64,000 nucleotides of DNA from RUG100 sp050953425 (GTDB taxonomy: Bacteria; Bacillota; Clostridia; Peptostreptococcales; Anaerovoracaceae). Both the position numbers and the translations under genes were made by a program. The DNA is taken from positions 744,001-808,000 of the forward strand of contig JBMNMQ010000007.1 in NCBI GenBank assembly GCA_050953425.1. The letters are read 5' to 3'. The notes under the pieces were generated by a model. The model saw nothing but the letters and a program-made list of their open reading frames with translations. It was not told the origin of the DNA and made no database searches. Below, piece by piece: positions 53,992 through 61,181 of this stretch. Numbering within the stretch: position 1 is the first letter of the stretch; each line of letters opens with the position of its first letter.

Positions 53992-54600
53992 ATGGGGGAA
54001 CCGAATCTGCTGCAGAGCACGACGGCCACGGCCCGGGCGCTGATCGAGCAGTATATGGTACCGGGAGCGGCCGCCGTCGATGCCACCTGCGGCAACGGTC
54101 ATGACGCGGCGGCGCTGGTACGCATGGGCGCCGGGATGGTCTATGCGTTTGATGTACAGGAAAGAGCGCTGGGACGAACCCGCGCTCTTTTCGCACGGGA
54201 GGGCCTGCCGCTGCGGCGGCTGCACCTGATCCACGACGGCCATGAACACATGTGCCGTCACATCGAGGAGGCGGTGCGCGTGGTCGTCTTCAATCTCGGG
54301 TATCTGCCCGGCGGTGATCATGACATCATCACCCGGCCGGAGACGACGACGGCGGCGGTGCGGGCGGCCTGCAGTCTGCTGGAAACCGGCGGGCTGATCT
54401 GCGTGACGATCTACAGCGGCCATGCCGGCGGATGTGCCGAACGCGACGCCCTGCTGGAGATGAGTGCCGGACTCGATGCCGGCAGCTGGCACGTTCTGCG
54501 CCTTCTCGCGCACAACCAGACCGGGACGGCGCCGCAGCTCCTGCTGCTGACGCGCAAGAGGGGCGGCCGGGAGCCGCTGGACAGGAGGGAACGGACGTGA
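53992..54600 (+). CDS. mnmM: Class I SAM-dependent methyltransferase, YtqB/MnmM family
   Basis: A 202-residue Rossmann methyltransferase. AAVDATCGNGHDAAAL is the SAM-binding loop and FNLGYLPGGDHDI the family-specific catalytic segment of YtqB-like proteins. YtqB (MnmM) methylates 5-aminomethyl-2-thiouridine at the tRNA wobble position in Firmicutes. About 15-20 residues at the C-terminus are Arg/Gly-rich. Its TGA overlaps the prmA GTG (GTGA), starting a run of coupled modification genes. Confidence 0.82.
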   Translation: MGEPNLLQSTTATARALIEQYMVPGAAAVDATCGNGHDAAALVRMGAGMVYAFDVQERALGRTRALFAREGLPLRRLHLIHDGHEHMCRHIEEAVRVVVFNLGYLPGGDHDIITRPETTTAAVRAACSLLETGGLICVTIYSGHAGGCAERDALLEMSAGLDAGSWHVLRLLAHNQTGTAPQLLLLTRKRGGREPLDRRERT

Positions 54601-55514
54601 AGTACATCGAATTGATTCTGCAGGCGGAGCACGACGAACTGGGCCGTCTGACGGCGGAGCTGGCGGAACTCGGCGTGACGTCGACCGAGGTGCGCGACCC
54701 CGCCGACCTCGACGAACTGCTGCAGAAGCAGCATCGCTACGACTGGGACTATGTGGACCCGTCGCTGGTGCACCGCGACCCGTCGGCGCGTCCGGAACTG
54801 CACCTGTATTTTGAAGATACGCCGCAGGGCCGGGAGCAGGCCGAAAATGTACGGACGGCTTTTCCGAACTATAAGATGACGCGTGCTTCGGTCGATGAGT
54901 CCGACTGGGTCAGCGCCTATAAGGCGCAGTTTCACGCACACCGGCTGACCGAACACATCCTCGTGCGGCCGAGCTGGGATCAGACGGCGCCGCCGCCGGG
55001 CGTGCGGGTGCTGGAACTCGACCCCGGCATGGCGTTCGGCACCGGCGATCATGCCACCACCTCGATGTGCGCGGCACTGCTGGAAAAAGCCGGCTGCAGC
55101 GGGCGGCGCGTGCTCGACGTCGGCACCGGATCGGGGATTCTGGCGATCTGCGCGGCACTGCTCGGCAGCACCGACGTGCTGGCCGTCGACATCGACGAAG
55201 ATGCCGTCGCAATAGCGGCGGAAAACGTCCGCCGCAATCACTGCGAGCAGGCGGTGACCGTGCGGCAGGGAGACCTCGCCGCCGGCGTACACGGACCGGT
55301 CGACCTGGTGGTCGCCAACCTCATTGCCGAAATCGTCTGTCAGCTGACGCCGGCCGTGCAGTCGCTGCTGACGCCCGGCGGCATCTACATTTCCTCGGGC
55401 ATCCTCACGGAAAAACAGCAGCTGGTCGAGGAAGCCGTCAGGGCTGCCGGCCTGCACATCATCGAGATCAAACAGGAGGGCGAATGGAGCGCCATCGCCG
55501 CGGAGAAAGTATGA
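54597..55514 (+). CDS. prmA: Ribosomal protein L11 methyltransferase
   Basis: A 305-residue enzyme that trimethylates ribosomal protein L11. N-terminal substrate-recognition domain (KYIELILQ, LHLYFEDT), then the SAM domain: LELDPGMAFGTGDHATT, LDVGTGSGILAI and VVANLIAEIV. Start GTG 54597 overlaps the preceding stop; longer in-frame starts lie inside mnmM. Stop overlaps rsmE by ATGA. Confidence 0.94.
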   Translation: MKYIELILQAEHDELGRLTAELAELGVTSTEVRDPADLDELLQKQHRYDWDYVDPSLVHRDPSARPELHLYFEDTPQGREQAENVRTAFPNYKMTRASVDESDWVSAYKAQFHAHRLTEHILVRPSWDQTAPPPGVRVLELDPGMAFGTGDHATTSMCAALLEKAGCSGRRVLDVGTGSGILAICAALLGSTDVLAVDIDEDAVAIAAENVRRNHCEQAVTVRQGDLAAGVHGPVDLVVANLIAEIVCQLTPAVQSLLTPGGIYISSGILTEKQQLVEEAVRAAGLHIIEIKQEGEWSAIAAEKV

Positions 55515-56245
55515 GAAAATTTTTTGCAGACCCGAGCGCGGTCGGAGAAAGGACCATTCTCCTGGAAGGAGAAGACGCTCGCCATATCAGCAAAGTGCTG
55601 CGCCTGCAGAAGGGCGATAAAATCGAAATTTCCGATATGCAGGAGTGGGAGTACATCTGCGAAATCACGACCATCAGCCGGAACAGTGTCGGCGCCCGCA
55701 TCCTCGACAAGCAGGGATTTTCCCGCGAGCCGGAGACGCGCATCACGCTCTTTCAGGGCGTGCCCAAGGGGCAGAAGCTGGAGGAAGTCGTGCGCCGCAG
55801 CACCGAGCTGGGTGTCGCCGAAATCGTCCCGGTGTTCATGATCCGCAGCGTCGTGCGCGACAACGGCACGTACGGGCGCAAAATCATCCGCGCCAACGCC
55901 GTCGCCGCCGAAGCCAGCAAGCAGTGCCGTCGTGACCGCATTCCGATCGTTTCGGAAGCGGTGCATTCGGACGATCTGCCGCCGCTGCTCGAAGATTTTG
56001 ACCTCGTCCTCTTTCCCTATGAGAACGAACGCGAGGTGACGATCCGCGACGTCCTGCACAATCTCGACCGCAAGCCGAAAAAGGTGGCGATCCTGATCGG
56101 CCCCGAGGGCGGCTTTTCCGATGAGGAAGCGCGCCACTTCACCTTCTCCGGCGCCATCAGCGTCTCCCTCGGCCGCACGATCCTGCGCACCGAAACGGCG
56201 GGACCGGCGGCGATCGCGATGTGCCTCTATGAGCTGGAACTGTGA
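55511..56245 (+). CDS. rsmE: 16S rRNA (uracil1498-N3)-methyltransferase
   Basis: A 244-residue SPOUT-fold methyltransferase. N-terminal PUA-like part with HISKVLRLQKGDKIEI, then GVPKGQKLEEVVRRSTELGV, the knot segments ILIGPEGGFSDEEA and LGRTILRTETAGPAAIA. ATG 55511 is inside the prmA stop (ATGA). The stop overlaps a possible short repeat-encoded frame. Confidence 0.95.
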   Translation: MRKFFADPSAVGERTILLEGEDARHISKVLRLQKGDKIEISDMQEWEYICEITTISRNSVGARILDKQGFSREPETRITLFQGVPKGQKLEEVVRRSTELGVAEIVPVFMIRSVVRDNGTYGRKIIRANAVAAEASKQCRRDRIPIVSEAVHSDDLPPLLEDFDLVLFPYENEREVTIRDVLHNLDRKPKKVAILIGPEGGFSDEEARHFTFSGAISVSLGRTILRTETAGPAAIAMCLYELEL

Positions 56246-56440
56246 GACGGAAACCGCGCGTGCCGGAAGCCGAAACAGTGCAGTGCCGCGAACAGGAAGC
56301 ATGCGTGCCGAGAGCCGAAACAGTGCAGTGCCGCGAACAGGAAGCATGCGTGCCGAGAGCCGAAGCAGTGTCGTGCCGCAAGCAGGAACCGTGCGTGCGG
56401 CGACCGGAAAACGAGCCGTGCCGAGACGGCAGTGCGGTGC
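56246..56440. repeat. 45-bp tandem array with an open frame between rsmE and the QueG-like gene
   Basis: Unit starting GCGTGCCGAGAGCCGAAACA, 45 bp, in two near-identical copies with diverged copies either side (about 56250-56400). A frame opens at GTG 56242 inside the rsmE stop (GTGA) and closes at 56475 inside the next gene. It would encode 77 residues with repeated ACVPRAETVQCREQE. The overlap at both ends is operon-like, but other arrays here also stay open by chance when the unit is a multiple of three, so coding is doubtful. Confidence 0.75.
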
Positions 56441-56464
56441 CGGACCGCAAGAAGGATGACAGCT

Positions 56465-57295
56465 ATGAACGATGAAAATACAATCGGCAGGGAAGAAATC
56501 CGCGCTCTGCTGCAGCGTGCAGTGCGCCGTGAGGCGGCGCGCGATACGGTGCAGACGGTCTGGGGTGAGCCGCTGGTCGGCTTTGCCGCGGCCGATCATC
56601 CGCTGATTCTGCAGCTGAAGGAGAGTGTCGGCGTGCGGCATCTGCTGCCGCAGGATGTTCTCCCCGAGGCGCGCACGGTCATCGCCTATTTCGTCCCCTT
56701 CACCCGCGAACTGGCGCGCAGCAACCGCGACGGCGCGACCGCCAGCCGTGCCTGGGCGGTCGCTTACGAAGAAACAAACGCGCTCTTCGGCCGTCTCAAC
56801 GAACGGCTGATCGCGGCCCTGCGGAAAGCGGGACAGCAGGCGGCTGTGACGCCGGAAGCGCTGCGGTTTGATCGCCGGCTGCTGGTCAGCAACTGGTCGC
56901 AGCGGCATTTTGCGCGGGCAGCCGGCCTCGGTACCTTCGGCCTCAACAATATGCTGCTGACGCGGCACGGCGGCTGCGGCCGGCTCAGCACCGTCATCAC
57001 CGACCTCGACGTCGAACCCGATGAGCCGCTGCGGGAAGAACTGTGTCTCTATCGCGCCGCTCTCGAGCGCGGCGAAAAGCCGCGCTGCGGCGTCTGCATG
57101 CGGGTTTGTCCGGCCGGCGCGCTGACACCGGATCACTACGACCGGCAGGCCTGCTACAGAGTCTGCCGCGAAAACGCGCGCCGCTTTACCGGTCTGGGGC
57201 AGTCTTATGCCGACGATGCGGAGAACGGCAGCGTTGGCAGCGAGGTCTGCGGCAAGTGCGTGGTCAGCGGACCGTGCGCGTTCTGGAAGCGCTGA
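56465..57295 (+). CDS. Epoxyqueuosine reductase-like iron-sulfur protein
   Basis: A 276-residue protein related to the QueG group: AGLGTFGLNNMLLTRHGGCGRLSTVITD is the shared cobalamin/substrate region, and a ferredoxin motif CGVCMRVCPAGAL lies at about 215. A second cysteine set near the end (CYRVC, CGKCVVSGPC) supplies the remaining ligands. It is about 100 residues shorter than true QueG and lacks the HEAT-repeat C-terminus, so its substrate may differ. ATG 56465 has AAGGATG upstream. Confidence 0.8.
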   Translation: MNDENTIGREEIRALLQRAVRREAARDTVQTVWGEPLVGFAAADHPLILQLKESVGVRHLLPQDVLPEARTVIAYFVPFTRELARSNRDGATASRAWAVAYEETNALFGRLNERLIAALRKAGQQAAVTPEALRFDRRLLVSNWSQRHFARAAGLGTFGLNNMLLTRHGGCGRLSTVITDLDVEPDEPLREELCLYRAALERGEKPRCGVCMRVCPAGALTPDHYDRQACYRVCRENARRFTGLGQSYADDAENGSVGSEVCGKCVVSGPCAFWKR

Positions 57296-57341
57296 ACCGG
57301 GGCTGCTGCGGAGCAGCTGCGGAACGGCCGCAAGAAAGGGC

Positions 57342-57370
57342 GTGCAACGAGGCGCCGCATCCGCTATAAT
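57342..57370 (+). promoter_or_regulatory. Possible promoter of murT-gatD
   Basis: GTGCAA, 17-base spacer, perfect TATAAT (57365-57370), 200 bases before murT. A hairpin TGCCCGG/CCGGGCA follows near 57397-57418 in the leader. Confidence 0.5.
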
Positions 57371-57568
57371 AGAGCAGGTGAGAAGAGTGCAGTATATGCC
57401 CGGTCGAAGACCCGGGCAAGGGAGGTCGGCTGCTTTGCCGGTACTCGGCCGCATCCCGGCAGAAGGCATCAGAGCGGGCTCGGGCTGTGTCGGGACGGCG
57501 GGCCGGCACTGCCGGAACTGCATCGACAGCAGAAAATAAACAGAGAATTAAGATTACAATATAAAGCG

Positions 57569-58942
57569 ATGATGAATCCAAGAGCAACGATCGCGGTCTC
57601 CGCCTGCAAGCTGAGCCGCGCACTGATACGAAAACTGGGCGGCGGCGCCACCGACTTTCCGGGGCGGGTCGCCAACAAACTCTATCCGCAGGTGCTTTCC
57701 TATCTGGCCAAGGACGTCACGACCATCCTCGTGACCGGCACCAACGGCAAGACGACGACGGCACGGATGCTGGAACAGATGCTGAAGGAACAGGGCCTGC
57801 CGTACTTCTGCAATCGTTCCGGCGCCAACCTGCTCAACGGCATCACTGCGGAATTCTGCGCCAACGCCGATCTCGGCGGGCGGCCGCGGCATGCCTGCGC
57901 AATCATCGAATGCGACGAGGCGGCGTTCAAGCAGGTGGGCCGCTTTCTCGACCCGCAGGTGGTGCTGGTAACCAACGTCTTCCGCGATCAGCTTGATCGC
58001 TACGGCGAGATCACGCACACGCTCGACAACATCCGCATTGGTCTGCAGAACTCGCCGCATGCGGTGGTCTGCCTCAATGCCGACTGCTCGCTGACGGCTT
58101 CGCTGCGCGAAGACATCAACAACCCGATCGTGCTCTACGGCGTCAACGGGCCGATCTACAAGGAGCGCGTCCATGAGGCCAGCGACGCGCCGTACTGCAT
58201 CCACTGCAAGCACGAGTACACCTACGACTACATCACTTTCGGTCACCTCGGCAAGTATCACTGCGATCACTGCGGCTACGCGCGGCCGGAACCGGAGGTG
58301 GCGGTCAGCCGCGTGCTGGTCAGCGACGCCGAGCACAGCGAGATCGAGATCACCGCGGACGGAACGACGCGCCATGCCGACATTGCCCTGCCGGGCGGTT
58401 ACAATATCTACAACGCCGTCGCTGCGGCGGCCGTGGCGCACGCGATGCGGCTCGACGAGGACGAAGCGGTGCGCTCGCTGTCGACGTTTGAATGCGGTTT
58501 CGGGCGGATGGAAAAATTCATGCTCGAGGAGACCGAGACGCGCATGATTCTGATCAAGAATCCGGCCGGCTGCAACCAGGTGCTGAACTTTCTCACCAAC
58601 ATCAGCCGCGATTCGCTGTTCGTCATCTGTCTCAACGACAATTACGCCGACGGCACCGATATCTCCTGGATCTGGGATGTCGACTTTGAGATTCTGCAGC
58701 GCATCGAGGACAAGCTGACCGGCATCCTGATCTCCGGCGTGCGGGCCGACGACATGGCGATGCGCGTCAAGTATGCCGGTTTTCCGACCGAAAAGCTGCG
58801 CGTGATCAAGGATTACGACCGGCTGATCGACGCGATCACGGCGCAGCCGGCGCCGGTCTACATCATGCCGACCTACACGGCGATGATGGACCTGCGGGCG
58901 ATCGTCAGCAAGCGGTTCGGCTACAAGAATTTCTGGGAATAG
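57569..58942 (+). CDS. murT: Lipid II isoglutaminyl synthase, MurT subunit
   Basis: A 457-residue Mur-ligase-like subunit that with GatD amidates D-glutamate of lipid II. ATP-binding GTNGKTTT (57-64), VTNVFRDQLDRYGE, a zinc ribbon with CIHC (about 210) and CDHC (about 232) inserted in the central domain, and the C-terminal DUF1727 part with IKNPAGCNQVL. Two adjacent ATGs (57569, 57572) are possible. gatD follows after 433 bases of repeats instead of the usual tight spacing. Confidence 0.94.
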   Translation: MMNPRATIAVSACKLSRALIRKLGGGATDFPGRVANKLYPQVLSYLAKDVTTILVTGTNGKTTTARMLEQMLKEQGLPYFCNRSGANLLNGITAEFCANADLGGRPRHACAIIECDEAAFKQVGRFLDPQVVLVTNVFRDQLDRYGEITHTLDNIRIGLQNSPHAVVCLNADCSLTASLREDINNPIVLYGVNGPIYKERVHEASDAPYCIHCKHEYTYDYITFGHLGKYHCDHCGYARPEPEVAVSRVLVSDAEHSEIEITADGTTRHADIALPGGYNIYNAVAAAAVAHAMRLDEDEAVRSLSTFECGFGRMEKFMLEETETRMILIKNPAGCNQVLNFLTNISRDSLFVICLNDNYADGTDISWIWDVDFEILQRIEDKLTGILISGVRADDMAMRVKYAGFPTEKLRVIKDYDRLIDAITAQPAPVYIMPTYTAMMDLRAIVSKRFGYKNFWE

Positions 58943-58969
58943 CGGCACAGGCAGCAGAAACAGCTCCGG

Positions 58970-59130
58970 GCCCGGGGAAACAGATGTGAGACAGGCCCGG
59001 GAAACAGGTGCGAGACAGGCCCGGGGAAACAGATGCGAGACGGGCCCGGGAAAACAGGTGCGAGACGGGACCGGGAAACAGGTGCGAGACGGGACCGGGA
59101 AACAGGTGCGAGACGGGCCCGGGGAAACAG
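58970..59130. repeat. 24/25-bp tandem array, seven copies, between murT and gatD
   Basis: GAAACAG landmarks at 58977, 59001, 59026, 59050, 59075, 59099 and 59124. Consensus GGGAAACAGGTGCGAGACGG plus GACC. Copies alternate between 24 and 25 bases by length of a G or A run. Confidence 0.9.
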
Positions 59131-59159
59131 GCGTGAGCCGGATACAGGAAAAGTACGGA

Positions 59160-59350
59160 CAAACAGGTACGGGAAAACCAGTACGGACAACTGGCACGAA
59201 CAACCAAGTACGAGAAACAGGTACGGGAAAACCAGTACGGACAACCGGCACGAACAATCAAGTACGAGAAACAGGTACAGGAAGACAAGTACGGACAAAC
59301 AGGTACGGCAAATCCGGCACGAACTGCCGGATACAGGAAACAGGTACAGA
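59160..59350. repeat. 54-bp tandem array next to gatD
   Basis: AAACAGGTACGGGAAAACCA begins units at about 59161 and 59215, with a shortened third from 59269 and degenerate pieces to 59350. It shares the AAACAGGT core with the 24-bp array before it. The frame of gatD is open backwards through both arrays to 58986. Confidence 0.88.
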
Positions 59351-59375
59351 AATAAATCCGGGAACAGGTGCAATC

Positions 59376-60137
59376 ATGAACGAATACAGCCTTCATATCT
59401 GCCATCTTTATCCGGATATCCTCAATCTCTATGGGGATACCGGCAATATCCGCTGCATGCAGCAGCGGCTGCAATGGCGCGGCATCGACTGCGAGGTCAC
59501 CGGCCTTTCGGTCGGCGACCGGCTCAATGCCGGCGACTACGATCTCTTTTTCATCGGCGGCGGCCAGGATTTTGAACAGGACGTGCTGCTGCGCGACGCC
59601 GAAGTCAACAAGAAGGCGGATATCATTTCCGCCATCGACGAGGAAAAGGTCTTTCTCGCCATCTGCGGTGGCTATCAGATTCTGGGGCAGTATTACCGCA
59701 CCTGGGACGGGCAGCAGATGGATTTCATCGGCGCCATTGACGTGGCCACCGTCGGGCACAGGGAACGCATGATCGGCAACTATATGTTCACCTGCGATGC
59801 GCTCGACGGCGAACGCATTGTCGGCTTTGAAAACCATTCCGGCAAGACATATCTGGGGGAGGGCGTGGAACCGCTCGGACGCGTTCTGGCCGGATACGGC
59901 AACAACGGTGAGGATGGCAGCGAGGGTGCGCGCTGCAAGAATGTCTTCGCCACCTACTGCCATGGACCGATGCTGCCGAAGAATCCGAAATTCTGCGATT
60001 ATCTGCTCGAGCTGGCGCTGCATCGCAAATACGGACACAACGTGCTGCACAGCTGCCCGCCGCTCGATGACACGCTGGAAAATCGCGCCCATGACTACAT
60101 GGAGCAGCGGCTCGCGGCGCAGAGCAGGAAGGCCTGA
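59376..60137 (+). CDS. gatD: Lipid II isoglutaminyl synthase, glutamine amidotransferase subunit GatD
   Basis: A 253-residue class I (CobB/CobQ-like) glutaminase. The nucleophile is Cys97 in AICGGYQ and the catalytic His is His196 in YCHGPMLPKNP. It supplies ammonia to MurT. ATG 59376 (MNEYSLHICHLYPD) is where the family starts and has AGGTG upstream. The in-frame extension of 130 codons through the repeats is Thr/Gly/Arg-rich and unlike any GatD, so I exclude it. Confidence 0.94.
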   Translation: MNEYSLHICHLYPDILNLYGDTGNIRCMQQRLQWRGIDCEVTGLSVGDRLNAGDYDLFFIGGGQDFEQDVLLRDAEVNKKADIISAIDEEKVFLAICGGYQILGQYYRTWDGQQMDFIGAIDVATVGHRERMIGNYMFTCDALDGERIVGFENHSGKTYLGEGVEPLGRVLAGYGNNGEDGSEGARCKNVFATYCHGPMLPKNPKFCDYLLELALHRKYGHNVLHSCPPLDDTLENRAHDYMEQRLAAQSRKA

Positions 60138-60363
60138 CAAACCGAAAACGGCCTGAAAACAGAATCGGCAGAAGAACTGAATCAGCAGAAGAAGACTTGA
60201 AGATGTTTTCTGTAAACCCGCATGAAACAATAATTTTCCGCGAGAGAGCATTCGAACATGCGCTCTAAAAACATCCTTATGGTTCTTTCCGGGATTCTGC
60301 CCCGCCTCAGCCTTTGACATGGAGCCATACAACGGGAAAAGGCAGCTGCCGGGCCGGAGCGGT

Positions 60364-60942
60364 TCAGAGCAGACAGAAAAGTTCCTTCACAAACCGCTGC
60401 CAGGGGAACCCGATGATGTTGTCCCGGCTGCCCTCGATCTTTTCGGTGTAACGGGAAAAAGTTCCCTGAATGGCGTAACCGCCGGCCTTGTCGTAGGGTT
60501 CATCGGTGCGCACGTAGCGCTCCATCTCCCGCCGCGGCAGGTCGCGGAACCAGACGCCGGAAACTTCGTAAAAACAGCGCGTCAGAGGCCGGTCCGTCGA
60601 CAGCAGCGCGACCCCGGTGATGACTTCATGGCGGCGTCCCGACATGCGCATCAGCATCTCCATGGCTTCCTCGGAATTCGCCGGCTTGCCGAGGATGCGG
60701 CCGTCGATGGTGACAATGGTGTCGGCGCCGACGATCAGAGTCGGATCGCTGCCGAACTCGATGCGCACGTCATCGGCCTTGAGCATGGCCAGATACATCG
60801 TCGTCTCCGCCGGCGTCAGAAAATCGGGGTATTTTTCCTCCGCACTGGAGGGACAGACGCGCGGATACAGTTCGTGCCGATGCATGATTTCTATTCTTCT
60901 CGGTGAACCGCTGGCGAGCACCAGTTCCAGTTCTTTCCACAT
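60364..60942 (-). CDS. maf: Maf family nucleotide pyrophosphatase
   Basis: A 192-residue Maf protein, a nucleoside triphosphate pyrophosphatase acting on dTTP/UTP or modified nucleotides. LASGSPRR at residues 9-16, VGADTIVTIDGRILGKP and YDKAGGYAIQG are the family motifs. ATG 60942 follows AAAGGAGC. The longer frame upstream has no homology. It is on the minus strand, 240 bp after the class A PBP gene. Confidence 0.93.
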   Translation of the reverse strand: MWKELELVLASGSPRRIEIMHRHELYPRVCPSSAEEKYPDFLTPAETTMYLAMLKADDVRIEFGSDPTLIVGADTIVTIDGRILGKPANSEEAMEMLMRMSGRRHEVITGVALLSTDRPLTRCFYEVSGVWFRDLPRREMERYVRTDEPYDKAGGYAIQGTFSRYTEKIEGSRDNIIGFPWQRFVKELFCLL

Positions 60943-61181
60943 TTCTCTTGCTCCTTTGCGCAGAAGCGGCATTCGCTCGCGCCGGTTTTGCGCGTTCTCC
61001 CTGTGGGCAGTTCCGCTGCCGGGGAATGTCCGGCCCGCTTCCGCCGGGATTTTCCCGAGGGGATCTCCGCAGGGATTCACGAAGGTGCTGCCGGTGCAGC
61101 TTCTGCGACGGCATTTCCGCGGCGGCCCCGGATCCGTCTCTTCGGCGCGCTGCCCGGGTCGGCTTTGCGGGTCTATTTTCG

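Noticed and set aside
57396..57539. Short frame in the murT leader
   Set aside because: No convincing ribosome site and GC-driven composition; more likely an untranslated leader with a hairpin.
58905..60332. Long minus-strand frame opposite gatD and the arrays
   Set aside because: It is antisense to a conserved gene and consists of repeat-derived Pro/Phe/Val stretches.
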